The position numbers and the translations under genes were made by a program. Positions 33,921-41,992 of a DNA stretch of 64,000 nt are shown in pieces; positions within the stretch are counted from its first letter, which is position 1; every line of letters begins with the position of its first letter. This DNA comes from Alteromonas sp. CI.11.F.A3 (GTDB lineage Bacteria > Pseudomonadota > Gammaproteobacteria > Enterobacterales > Alteromonadaceae): the NCBI RefSeq assembly GCF_032925565.1, contig NZ_CP136708.1, positions 1,488,001-1,552,000 on the forward strand, given 5' to 3'. Below the pieces are notes generated by a model, which searched no databases, was not told the origin of the DNA, and worked only from the letters and a program-made list of their open reading frames with translations.

Positions 33921-35033
33921 ATGAAGTCAAACCGCCCCCTGTTTAAACATATACGAAATCACACTGCACTGTTCAGTGAATTATCGCGTTATCGCAACAT
34001 CGCAGTGCAGGGCTTAGGCCTTTCTCAGTACGAATTTCACAAAACCCCCAAGTTTGTTGCAGAAGACGGACGCCGGCTTACCATTGAGCCGGAGCGCAGT
34101 ATAGTATTGCCTAACGTAGAGCATCTTAGCGGGGTAAAGAGTAAGCTTGAAAAAGCCATACCTACACTTACGATGGTTGAAAATAGCGAGATTGGTTATC
34201 GCTATCCTACCGCAGCTTTAGCGGGCTTAGATGCGCCATTTATTAAACGAATGCGATCTGAATATTTTCATAAAGTTGATGAAGATCGTAGTATCTGCCG
34301 ACCCGTAAATTTATCTTACGGTATTAAAAGCCGCGGAAAAGCAGATAACCGCCAAGAATATGAAGTATGGATGCCGGATGAGGCACCAGAGCAAAATCCG
34401 TTACCATTGTTAATTGACCTTTATGGCGAAGACCTACCTAACGATGTACGTCATTTTGTAGAGCAACCTTCGAAAGTGCACGGCTGGATGGGCGTTAAGC
34501 GAGCGGCATTCGAAGCCTTGTACCAAAACAAAGAAATATGTGGCGATTTGGTGATTTGTGTGGCTATGAGTGTAGATGCCTACAATATTGGTGCGCGACC
34601 TGATTTGTCGTTCTCGCCAGAAGCTGAAAGCAGTATTGCGGCCAGCAATGCAGAGCTAGAGTGGGAAATAGAAGGCTATTACGCGCCACGTGACTGGGAG
34701 TTTGACCACGACATGGTGTGGTCGGCAATCAATCACACACTGGCAGCGATTAATGCGCCTTTAACTGATTTATACGGCAGTACCATTTTGCCAGTGGTAG
34801 AAAGCAAAACAGAACGTATTTTGTCAACGCTTAAAAGCTTAGGTGTTCAACAGGACGAAATTGATGATATGAACCTACAACCTTGGGAGTTTATGCTTAA
34901 TGAAAGTTCCCATAGGGTTAAATCTCACGATCCATCCAGACCGGTTAACCTGTTAGGTAGGCTAAATCGTTTGTTCTACCAGCAAGACCGAAAACTTCCT
35001 TCATTAAACTGGATGCACGATTTAATCACGTAG
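33921..35033 (+). CDS. Protein of unknown function downstream of PaaX-like regulator
   Basis: A 370-residue hydrophilic cytoplasmic protein with no signal peptide or membrane segment and no family I recognise. Features are a basic N-terminus (KSNRPLFKHIRNHTALF), an acidic middle (WMPDEAPEQNPLPLLIDLYGEDLP), and DAYNIGARPDLSFSPEAESS followed by an aromatic-rich block (WEIEGYYAPRDWEFDHD). A hairpin terminator follows at 35078. It lies 133 bp after the regulator on the same strand and could be co-transcribed. Nothing catalytic can be identified. Confidence 0.7.
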   Translation: MKSNRPLFKHIRNHTALFSELSRYRNIAVQGLGLSQYEFHKTPKFVAEDGRRLTIEPERSIVLPNVEHLSGVKSKLEKAIPTLTMVENSEIGYRYPTAALAGLDAPFIKRMRSEYFHKVDEDRSICRPVNLSYGIKSRGKADNRQEYEVWMPDEAPEQNPLPLLIDLYGEDLPNDVRHFVEQPSKVHGWMGVKRAAFEALYQNKEICGDLVICVAMSVDAYNIGARPDLSFSPEAESSIAASNAELEWEIEGYYAPRDWEFDHDMVWSAINHTLAAINAPLTDLYGSTILPVVESKTERILSTLKSLGVQQDEIDDMNLQPWEFMLNESSHRVKSHDPSRPVNLLGRLNRLFYQQDRKLPSLNWMHDLIT

Positions 35034-35482
35034 TCGTGAAAGTGCAAAACCAGTTGCAGCTATTGACTTAATTATTGATGCCTGCCGCACTAAGTCGGTG
35101 GGCATTTTTGTATCTAGTGCCTCATTGCCTTTCTAATAACGTTTTATAAATACCTACCATCACTCTCGTACTATTTCGTCTAGTTCGTAAAAACAGTTTA
35201 AGCACGTCGGTTGCTTCAAATAGGCACCTTCAGGCTACTGAATATAGCCGTATCCAATATTAGATAACAATAATATAGGTTACATATATTCGCATTTTGT
35301 AACATCGATTGTTAAAAAGGTTAAAATTTGTAAAAAAATTACAGGGTTGGTGTGAAAAGTACGGTTTTTTGTCATTTTCTGTAATTTAATTACGAAATTA
35401 GCTTTATTTTACGTAATTTTTGGTCATAATGTACTCGTTGCTTAAGAAAAATCTAATTTTGTTACACAATAGGAATTACATT
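35034..35482. other. AT-rich intergenic region
   Basis: No gene is seen in about 450 bp. The first part holds the terminator at 35078-35110. The second part, 35275-35440, is AT-rich with inverted AATTACG...CGTAATT elements, and probably contains the promoter of the second DUF3718 gene. Confidence 0.5.
35078..35111 (+). terminator. Probable rho-independent terminator
   Basis: A stem ATGCCTGCCG with CGGTGGGCAT (two G-T pairs) and an 8-nt loop is followed by TTTTTG. It lies 45 bp after the stop of the 33921-35033 gene. Confidence 0.75.
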
Positions 35483-35947
35483 ATGAAACTGTCAACTTTA
35501 GCCATTGCTCTTATCTCTTCAGTAGCGTCTTTAAATGCTTTTGCTCAAGACGTTCGTTTAAACCCAGTTAATCAAAACATTGAAACGCAAGCTTGCTACA
35601 CAGCCGCGACAGAAGGCTACAGAGCAGCAAAACGCTTAATTCGTGATAATGGATTAAACGTTGAATCTTTCAGTGCATCATTGCTTTGTAACGATGTAAG
35701 CTTAAGAAAGTTTGCTGATTTATACAGCAAAAAAACGCCTAGTGAAGCTAAAGGCATCGCCCTTGTTGCTAAGAACGAAGATATCGCTTCAAAAGCATGT
35801 CTAGATGCAGTTTCAATTGGTGCAGAAGAAGCACTTGCTAAGCACGGCTTAGAAGGCGAAACCATTATTTGTAACCACAAAGAAATGTCAGTATTTGCCC
35901 GTGCATACAGCACAGAATCAGTTGTTGTACGTCCATTCTCTGAATAG
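35483..35947 (+). CDS. Exported DUF3718-type protein with two repeats
   Basis: The ATG at 35483 follows AGGAAT and begins a signal peptide (MKLSTLAIALISSVASLNAFAQ), so it is preferred over an upstream ATG at 35420. The 154-residue protein has two repeats of the DUF3718-like pattern: IETQACYTAATEGYRAAKRLIRDNG...LLCNDVSLRKFA and IASKACLDAVSIGAEEALAKHG...IICNHKEMSVFA. Each has paired cysteines. It is paralogous to the single-repeat protein at 22751. It is probably a periplasmic protein of unknown function, specific to this bacterial group. Confidence 0.82.
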   Translation: MKLSTLAIALISSVASLNAFAQDVRLNPVNQNIETQACYTAATEGYRAAKRLIRDNGLNVESFSASLLCNDVSLRKFADLYSKKTPSEAKGIALVAKNEDIASKACLDAVSIGAEEALAKHGLEGETIICNHKEMSVFARAYSTESVVVRPFSE

Positions 35948-36382
35948 TACAGTCTCACTGATTTAACGTTTGTTTACAGTTTCATGGCCCACTCGGCAAC
36001 TGGGTGGGCCAGTAACTTATTTTAATCACCACGCTTGCTGGTGTTAGAAAATATCCCTCGAAAAAATTCCCTTGAAAAAACTCCCAGCGATAATCTTCAC
36101 TCGAACAATATTCCCTCTTTTAAATATAAACAATCCAACCCATTATCTTAGCCTAAAAATAATTAATACCACTTACCCTTAACACCGCGTTATTCGTTTT
36201 GACACCTGTACTTTTGTATCCAGTTACCTATCCGTCCTCCCATCAATAATCTCCACTGAATATGCACATTGTGCACGTAAGCACTGTGCTAATTTACTGA
36301 CTATTCACGATCCTTACGTTTGTTTGCACCGTGTATAAACCTATGAATATTGCTGCAGTAAATACCAATAGAGAGAATCACT
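35948..36382. other. Intergenic region with hairpin
   Basis: No gene is seen. An 8-bp stem TGGCCCAC/GTGGGCCA at 35985-36011 follows the DUF3718 gene and may terminate it, although a T tract is lacking. A short direct repeat around 36056-36085 (two TCGAAAAAA/TTGAAAAAA blocks) is also present. The promoter of the YHYH lipoprotein gene should lie near 36290-36370. Confidence 0.4.
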
Positions 36383-37261
36383 ATGTCGAAAAGCCACTAC
36401 GCACTACGTGCATTATTTTGTGTAAGCCTTCTGTCGGTATTAGCAGCATGCGGCGGGGGGGCATCTACCGATGAAACCGCAACCAACGACACCAGTGTTG
36501 ATACGGGAACCGGAGCAGACACGGGGAGCGGCAGTGATTCGAGTACTACAACGTGCGACTCACCCATGACCGAGCTTTCAAGCGCTTATCTAGAGTTTGT
36601 TGCTGCGCCTAATGTCACTATTGTGTTGTCTGAAGATGGATGCACAGTGTCACTAGAGTCGGCAGGCAAACCTGATCACACATCGTCATACTGGGATTCA
36701 GGCAATGCTAGCGGCTTATACGTTGAACCTGAAGATGAAACCTTATTTAACCAACAACGTTCCCCTGGCGACATTGAAGATTACATTAACGATTACGACT
36801 TAACTGTGCCTGTATCACCAGAAATAGCTGCCACTTCATCTGCTACGCCGTTAGGTGCAATAGGTATTGCTTTAAGCGGCGCGCCCATCTTCAATGATTC
36901 AGAAGGAACGGGAGATGTATCGCTAGGCGTCATACAGGGGTTTGATCGCAATGGTGCGCACACGGGGCCTCAAACTTACCATTACCATTTAGAGCCTCAA
37001 GCTATCTCTTACGATGATGATTCGCTGGTTGGTATTATGGCAGATGGTTTTTTCATCTTTGGAAGACGTTGCTATTCAACCGTAGGCTACCCGACTGATT
37101 TGGATGAGTCGAACGGGCATACATCAATAACTCTTTATACCGGTGGTTCAGAAGAAGATGCTGAATATCACTATCACATTTCTTCCGAACAATACCTAAA
37201 TGGCGATTATTACCTTATTTTCCCAGGTAACTTTCAAGGTACGCCGAGTGACATTAACTAA
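36383..37261 (+). CDS. YHYH-domain lipoprotein
   Basis: A 292-residue lipoprotein with signal SHYALRALFCVSLLSVLAAC (lipobox LAAC) and a Thr/Asp/Ser/Gly-rich linker at about 26-60. The YHYH family motif is visible twice, in QTYHYHLEP and in AEYHYHISS. Conserved blocks are GVIQGFDRNGAHTGPQTYHYH and DGFFIFGRR. YHYH proteins are extracytoplasmic and of unknown function; the His pairs could bind metal. It overlaps the start of the MORN-repeat gene by 14 nt and forms a cassette with it and a SCO copper protein. Confidence 0.86.
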   Translation: MSKSHYALRALFCVSLLSVLAACGGGASTDETATNDTSVDTGTGADTGSGSDSSTTTCDSPMTELSSAYLEFVAAPNVTIVLSEDGCTVSLESAGKPDHTSSYWDSGNASGLYVEPEDETLFNQQRSPGDIEDYINDYDLTVPVSPEIAATSSATPLGAIGIALSGAPIFNDSEGTGDVSLGVIQGFDRNGAHTGPQTYHYHLEPQAISYDDDSLVGIMADGFFIFGRRCYSTVGYPTDLDESNGHTSITLYTGGSEEDAEYHYHISSEQYLNGDYYLIFPGNFQGTPSDIN

Positions 37262-37868
37262 TCCATCAACCTACAAGGTATTGGTGTTCTGTGCGCTCTG
37301 GCTTACAGCAACCCATGCGTCGATAGCGTTTAACGATAGACCGCAAGTGGTGGTGTATGAAAGCGATATATCGCTAAATAAGCAAGGTGTTAGGATTTAC
37401 AAAAAAAGGCCTTTTACTGGGAAAGTGGTGAGCTATCACTCAACCGGTGCGCTTGCTACAGAAGATGAATTCGTTGCCGGGCGCCGTGCAGGCATGGCAA
37501 AAAAGTGGTTTTCAAACGGCATCTTGGGTTACCAAGCTAACTATGTCTCTGGAGAACGAGAAGGCAGAGTAAAGACGTGGTGGCTAAACGGCAACCTTCG
37601 CTCGGATTTTGTTTACGTAAACGGCAAAGTCGAGGGTGAGGGCTGGCGTTGGTATAGAAGTGGTGCCAAGTTCAAGAAATTTAACTACCACGCAGGCCAG
37701 CCAACGGGCTTACAACAAGCGTGGCGTAAAAACGGCACCTTATATTCAAATTTCGAATACAAAAATGGGCGGATTTATGGGCTTAGAAAAGCAAACAACT
37801 GTGTGGGGCTTGAAGATGAAGTTATCTCTGTTGATTACTACCAAAATCAAGCAAGTCTTAGTTTCTAG
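37248..37868 (+). CDS. Exported MORN-repeat protein
   Basis: Start chosen at the GTG at 37248, 7 nt past an AAGG element and overlapping the upstream stop (an ATG at 37200 would lie deep inside the YHYH gene). This gives about 206 residues beginning VTLTNPSTYKVLVFCALWLTA, a signal peptide. The mature protein is a row of MORN_2-type repeats of about 23 residues: GKVVSYHSTGALATEDEFVAG, GMAKKWFSNGILGYQANYVSG, GRVKTWWLNGNLRSDFVYVNG and GEGWRWYRSGAKFKKFNY. Automatic pipelines often call this YwqK antitoxin, but no toxin is present. Coupled to the upstream gene; role unknown. Confidence 0.8.
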   Translation: MTLTNPSTYKVLVFCALWLTATHASIAFNDRPQVVVYESDISLNKQGVRIYKKRPFTGKVVSYHSTGALATEDEFVAGRRAGMAKKWFSNGILGYQANYVSGEREGRVKTWWLNGNLRSDFVYVNGKVEGEGWRWYRSGAKFKKFNYHAGQPTGLQQAWRKNGTLYSNFEYKNGRIYGLRKANNCVGLEDEVISVDYYQNQASLSF

Positions 37869-38547
37869 TGCACTGGTGTTGCTAGGCAGTACCAGTGTAA
37901 TAACGGCAACTACAGCCTACGGCGCGGATGATTTACCCTACCAATTACCTTATTACAACAGTAAAGAATTTACCCCGCACTGGATTGAAAGCGGTAGTGA
38001 AGCGCTTGATGGTTTTCACCAAATACCCCCTTTTAGTTTTACCAATCAAGATGGTGAAGAGGTCAGCGAAAAAGACTTCGATAATAAAGTTTACGTGGCT
38101 GGCTTTTTCTTTAGCACGTGTCCGGGAATCTGCCCCATGATCCGCTCTAAGTTAGCAAAGGTGCAAGAAGCGTTTATTGACGACGATAACGTAAAAATTC
38201 TTCAGCACTCGATTAGGCCCCATACCGATACGGTCGAATTGCTAAAGGCCTATGCAGATAAAAACGGCATTGTGAGTAATAAATGGTATCTGGCAACCGG
38301 AGAGCGAGACGCTATCTACTCTCTAGCGAAAAGCGCATATTTTGCCAGTGATGACTTGGGTAATTTGCAAAACACAGAAGACTTTTTGCATACTGAAAGT
38401 CTGCTGTTAATAGACCAGAATCGGCATATTCGAGGCATTTATAACGGGCTAAATAGCGCGTCTGTCGATTATTTAATTGCGGATATTAAAGCATTAGAAT
38501 CAGAGGAAAAGAGCCCAGCCAATAAAGTGGACGCAGAACACGAATAG
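37816..38547 (+). CDS. SCO1/SenC family copper chaperone-like protein
   Basis: Start chosen at ATG 37816, inside the end of the MORN gene, because it gives a signal peptide (MKLSLLITTKIKQVLVSSAL, then VLLGSTSVI). The protein has 243 residues. The thioredoxin-like SCO fold shows the copper site C102-x3-C106 (FFSTCPGICPM) and the distal H192 (DFLHTESLLLID). SCO proteins deliver copper to cytochrome c oxidase or act as thiol-disulfide reductants in the periplasm. Overlapping genes in the order YHYH, MORN, SCO suggest coordinated function in metal handling (inference). It converges on the LytR-type regulator with a 20-bp gap. Confidence 0.88.
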   Translation: MKLSLLITTKIKQVLVSSALVLLGSTSVITATTAYGADDLPYQLPYYNSKEFTPHWIESGSEALDGFHQIPPFSFTNQDGEEVSEKDFDNKVYVAGFFFSTCPGICPMIRSKLAKVQEAFIDDDNVKILQHSIRPHTDTVELLKAYADKNGIVSNKWYLATGERDAIYSLAKSAYFASDDLGNLQNTEDFLHTESLLLIDQNRHIRGIYNGLNSASVDYLIADIKALESEEKSPANKVDAEHE

Positions 38548-38567
38548 CAATCTGAGCAAAGTGGATG

Positions 38568-39314
38568 TTAGAGGGCAAATCGGCCTTTAAATAAGCTGGT
38601 TTGTCTGCGCGAAACTTCCACTTTTGCGCCGCTTTCCATTGATAGCTCAAGCGCACCAGAACTGCATGGTTGAACGGTTGCTACTTTGTCTAATTGCACA
38701 ATGTAACTTCTGCTTACGCGAAAAAAATGGCGGTCGGGAAGGCGCTTTTCAATTTGAGCCAATGTTTTGTTTAACATAGGGTGTTTGCCTTCAAAGTGAA
38801 CGCAAGTGTAATTGCCCATGGCTTCGAAACGTTCCACGTTAGATAATGGAATTAGCCAACATTGGGTGCCGTCTTTAACAAAAAAACGCTCTTCCATTGT
38901 CATGGGGGCAGTCTTTGAGGGCGTGGTTTCTTCGAGTGCTAAACTAAGGGTTAACTTTTCACAGGCTTGTGCAAGCCTTGTTTGTGTAATAGGTTTTAGT
39001 AAATAATCCACCGCGTTATTGTCAAATGCATCCAAAGCGTACTGTTCAAAGGCGGTAGTGAAAATAACCTTTGGAGCGGGCAGCAATTCAGTCAGTAAAT
39101 CAAACCCGTTTCCGTCGGGTAAATTTATATCTAGAAAAATAACGTCTATTTGATGCTGGGCTAAAGCATCCCTAGCTTGGACTAAATTTTCTGCTTCGGC
39201 CACCAGTGAAATATTGGGTATTTGCGCAAGTTGAGATTTTAGCTCTACGCGGCCTAAACGAGAATCTTCTACAATCATCGCATTATAACTTCTGGTTTGC
39301 GTTACTGATGTCAT
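38568..39314 (-). CDS. LytTR-family response regulator
   Basis: A 248-residue two-domain regulator: a receiver domain (residues 10-125) with phospho-acceptor D62 (VIFLDINLPDG) and a C-terminal LytTR DNA-binding domain (residues about 140-245) with NVERFEAMGNYTCVHFEGK and RSYIVQLDKVATVQP. It is the cognate regulator of the upstream histidine kinase: its ATG overlaps the kinase TGA by 4 nt (ATGA at 39311-39314). It probably acts as transcription factor for the same operon or nearby exported genes. Confidence 0.93.
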   Translation of the reverse strand: MTSVTQTRSYNAMIVEDSRLGRVELKSQLAQIPNISLVAEAENLVQARDALAQHQIDVIFLDINLPDGNGFDLLTELLPAPKVIFTTAFEQYALDAFDNNAVDYLLKPITQTRLAQACEKLTLSLALEETTPSKTAPMTMEERFFVKDGTQCWLIPLSNVERFEAMGNYTCVHFEGKHPMLNKTLAQIEKRLPDRHFFRVSRSYIVQLDKVATVQPCSSGALELSMESGAKVEVSRRQTSLFKGRFAL

Positions 39315-40339
39315 GGACCTTCCTTGATAACAATTTTTGCCGTGACTTGATTTTGATTTTCCGTCAAAGAAAAGTGCGCGCTATCGGCATAGAGTAAATT
39401 CAGACGCTGTTTAATATTGGTTATACCTAGACTTGTTGAGCCTTCTAAAGGCGTTAAATTACCTGGATTAATCACAACGATTGATAATTCGTCATCGGCC
39501 AAAATGTTAATGGTAATTGTGCCTCCAGATATCAGCGCACTAATACCGTGTTTTATGGCGTTCTCAACTAATAGCTGAAGTGCTAAACAAGGCACTTGCC
39601 ACTTTTCAGTAGGGCCAGATACGTTCCACTCAACGCGTAAACGACGTTCAAATTGAAGTTTGTTCAATTGAATGAAGCTTTTTGTGAGGTCAATCTCTTG
39701 TGGTAATGACCATACTTTGTCTTGTTTCGTTTGCAGTGTGGTTCTAAGTACTTCCGACAGTTGCGCTAAGCTATCTCTGGCCTTATTAGTGTCTTCTAAA
39801 ATAAGTGCTCGAATATTGTTAATGACGTTGAACATAAAGTGGGGATTAAGCTGATTAATCAACAAGTCCATCTGGCTTGACGCTAACGCTTGGCGTAATT
39901 CGGCTTCACGTCGATAGGCTAGTTTCAACGATTTTTGACGTTTTAGAAGTAAGTAAACCGCTGACCAACACAACAAAAAAATGAAAATAGTAGGGAAGGA
40001 TGCTACCAATTGGAGAAGCGGTAAGCTGCCCACTTCACCAAATAAATACTGTTGATTGGGAAGTAACACTAAGCCAACGATAAATATAGCGATACACGAC
40101 GCCGCTGCACTGCCCAATACTGCTTGCCCAACGCCTTTGGGTATGGAAGCTGAAACTTGATCTCGATAAAACGTTTTAAGAAAACCACTGGCTGCAAGAA
40201 GCGCAACAAATAGACTCAGGGAGTTCACCAGCTCACCCAATTTGTAATGGGTAAAGTAACCACGTGCTAATAAGTTGAACAAGGTTAAGCTGCCCCAAAT
40301 ACCAATTTGGAACAGCCAAAAGGTTAAGTTTTGCTTCAT
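39311..40339 (-). CDS. LytS/YpdA-type sensor histidine kinase
   Basis: The preferred start is the Met at 40339, which overlaps the stop of the upstream hydrolase gene in an ATGA, giving 342 residues (a Met five codons earlier is possible). About four hydrophobic segments form the membrane domain (residues 8-130), followed by a short linker and a His_kinase domain of the LytS class. The phospho-accepting His lies in INQLNPHFMFNVINNIRALI (His about residue 167). The HATPase domain shows LQLLVENAIKHG and TSLGITNIKQRLNLLY. No large sensor domain is present, so it may sense a membrane or small-molecule signal. Confidence 0.92.
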   Translation of the reverse strand: MKQNLTFWLFQIGIWGSLTLFNLLARGYFTHYKLGELVNSLSLFVALLAASGFLKTFYRDQVSASIPKGVGQAVLGSAAASCIAIFIVGLVLLPNQQYLFGEVGSLPLLQLVASFPTIFIFLLCWSAVYLLLKRQKSLKLAYRREAELRQALASSQMDLLINQLNPHFMFNVINNIRALILEDTNKARDSLAQLSEVLRTTLQTKQDKVWSLPQEIDLTKSFIQLNKLQFERRLRVEWNVSGPTEKWQVPCLALQLLVENAIKHGISALISGGTITINILADDELSIVVINPGNLTPLEGSTSLGITNIKQRLNLLYADSAHFSLTENQNQVTAKIVIKEGP

Positions 40340-41799
40340 TGTTGTTCTAGCCAAAGGCTTATGTCCTCGACGACTTCGGGAGACAAAGTGGTGCTAATCG
40401 CAGCATACTCTTCAGGTAAACCTTGGTCTGCAGGTTGTAATAAGTGGTTTAGGTTAGGGTAAATTTTATAAGTTAGCCATTGTTTATCAATAGATTGTAT
40501 AAAGCCATCAAGGTTTTGACTAACAGGAACTTGTAAGTCTTTCGCACCATGCACTGCAAATACCGGAAGGGATAACTTTTTAAGGTAATCCTTAGGGTCG
40601 GTTTTAATGAAATATTGCATCCACTCAGATGTTAGCTGAGACAGTTGTGCTTCTTGCTGAGACGCGGGAACACCCGAAGCTGACATCAGTGCTCTAATAT
40701 CTTCTTTTGAATCATCTTGTGATATCGCACTTATCAGCTTACGTTGCAGTTTATCGTCTTTTTCAAGTTCACTACTGGCCATTCCTCGCATCTTTTGGAT
40801 TAAGTAAGATTGATCAATTAATATCTCCCCCCCTGTAGTGCTCGGTCCAGCAAGTGAGATGTAAAAGTCGGCAGAGGCGTTCTTGTTATTTGCCAATGCG
40901 ATAGCGGCAATGAGGCTGCCTTCGCTATGGCCGATATAACCTACTTTACTTGAAGCTACCGAGTCATGATGCTTCAAAAAGCGTAACGCGGCATTGGCAT
41001 CATTCGCAAAGTCTTTGCTGGTGGCGGTAGCGTACTCTCCGCCCGATTCACCCACGCCTCTGTCGTCGAATCTTAATACTGCAATACCTTTTTTAGTCAG
41101 TAAATCAGCTAGCACAGCGTATAGCTTGTGGCCAACAATATCACCGTCTCGTTGGGTTGGCCCTGAGCCCGATAAAATAATAGCGGTATGAGTAAAAGGC
41201 TGGTCGGGTATAAACAATGTACCAGCCAACGTATGGCCATCTCTGTCATTTAAAAAGTTAACCTCTTCTACCGTATACTGAGGTGTTAGACTGGGATCTT
41301 GCGGTTTAGCTTGGCGAGTAACCTTGTCTTGGGTTTTGACCAAATCAACGGGCGCGCTAAAACTACCTTGTTGGTAAACGCCTTTTATTGCGTTTTTTTC
41401 CAACGTACCTTCGTAGTGTATACCTGCGGCATTTAATACTAACGTAATACCATTTCCTATCTGCGAAACACTGTCGAATTGAAGGTCAAACTGGTTTTGA
41501 GCTGGAACATCTAAAGTGGCTACCAAGCCATTTTCTGAGTTCTCGATGTTAAACACAAATTCAATGCTTTGGTGTTCGCTGACACTAAGTTTTCCTTGCC
41601 AATGGCCTACAAATTTTTCGCGACTAATGCCTTCATTGTTTAGGGAAACTGTTGAAGAAGATGCGTCTGAATTAACGGCGCTACTCATGCTTTTTGGCTT
41701 AGCCTCATTATTAAGTGATTGATGATTAGCTGCATAGCAATTAAAAAAAAGGCTGCTGGCAAGCACGGTTGCGATGGTTACGTGTAAATATGATTTCAT
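40336..41799 (-). CDS. Exported alpha/beta hydrolase
   Basis: A 487-residue protein with signal peptide (LHVTIATVLASSLFFNCYA). An N-terminal beta-rich region (about 50-175: FVGHWQGKLSVSEHQSIEFVFNIENS) precedes an alpha/beta hydrolase domain. The catalytic triad candidates are Ser in VGYIGHSEGSLIAA, Asp in VHGAKDLQVPV and His in YPNLNHLLQPAD. The HTAIILSGSGPTQRDGDI oxyanion region and DDRGVGESGG are typical of the family of secreted esterase/peptidase-like hydrolases. It is the first gene of the operon with the LytS/LytR pair (both junctions are ATGA overlaps), a pairing often seen for peptide- or antibiotic-response systems in this order. Confidence 0.9.
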   Translation of the reverse strand: MKSYLHVTIATVLASSLFFNCYAANHQSLNNEAKPKSMSSAVNSDASSSTVSLNNEGISREKFVGHWQGKLSVSEHQSIEFVFNIENSENGLVATLDVPAQNQFDLQFDSVSQIGNGITLVLNAAGIHYEGTLEKNAIKGVYQQGSFSAPVDLVKTQDKVTRQAKPQDPSLTPQYTVEEVNFLNDRDGHTLAGTLFIPDQPFTHTAIILSGSGPTQRDGDIVGHKLYAVLADLLTKKGIAVLRFDDRGVGESGGEYATATSKDFANDANAALRFLKHHDSVASSKVGYIGHSEGSLIAAIALANNKNASADFYISLAGPSTTGGEILIDQSYLIQKMRGMASSELEKDDKLQRKLISAISQDDSKEDIRALMSASGVPASQQEAQLSQLTSEWMQYFIKTDPKDYLKKLSLPVFAVHGAKDLQVPVSQNLDGFIQSIDKQWLTYKIYPNLNHLLQPADQGLPEEYAAISTTLSPEVVEDISLWLEQQ

Positions 41800-41992
41800 T
41801 TTATTTCCTCTTAAGTAAGTAGAGCCAGCTTACGTATAAGAAAATGGCGTATGAGCTTTTTTATATAAGCGGTAAATAAATCATGTGAGCGGTGCTAAAG
41901 TGAGGACGGAACAATCAAAACACTTTCGAAATTTTTTTGGTTAGCAGTGTGCGCGCTTAAAATACATTAATAAGCGCGCGATAGTCTGTGTA

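Noticed and set aside
36383..38547. Automatic-style label of the MORN protein as YwqK-type antitoxin of a toxin-antitoxin system
   Set aside because: The sequence shows only a signal peptide and MORN repeats; no toxin gene is adjacent, and the partners are a YHYH lipoprotein and a SCO protein.
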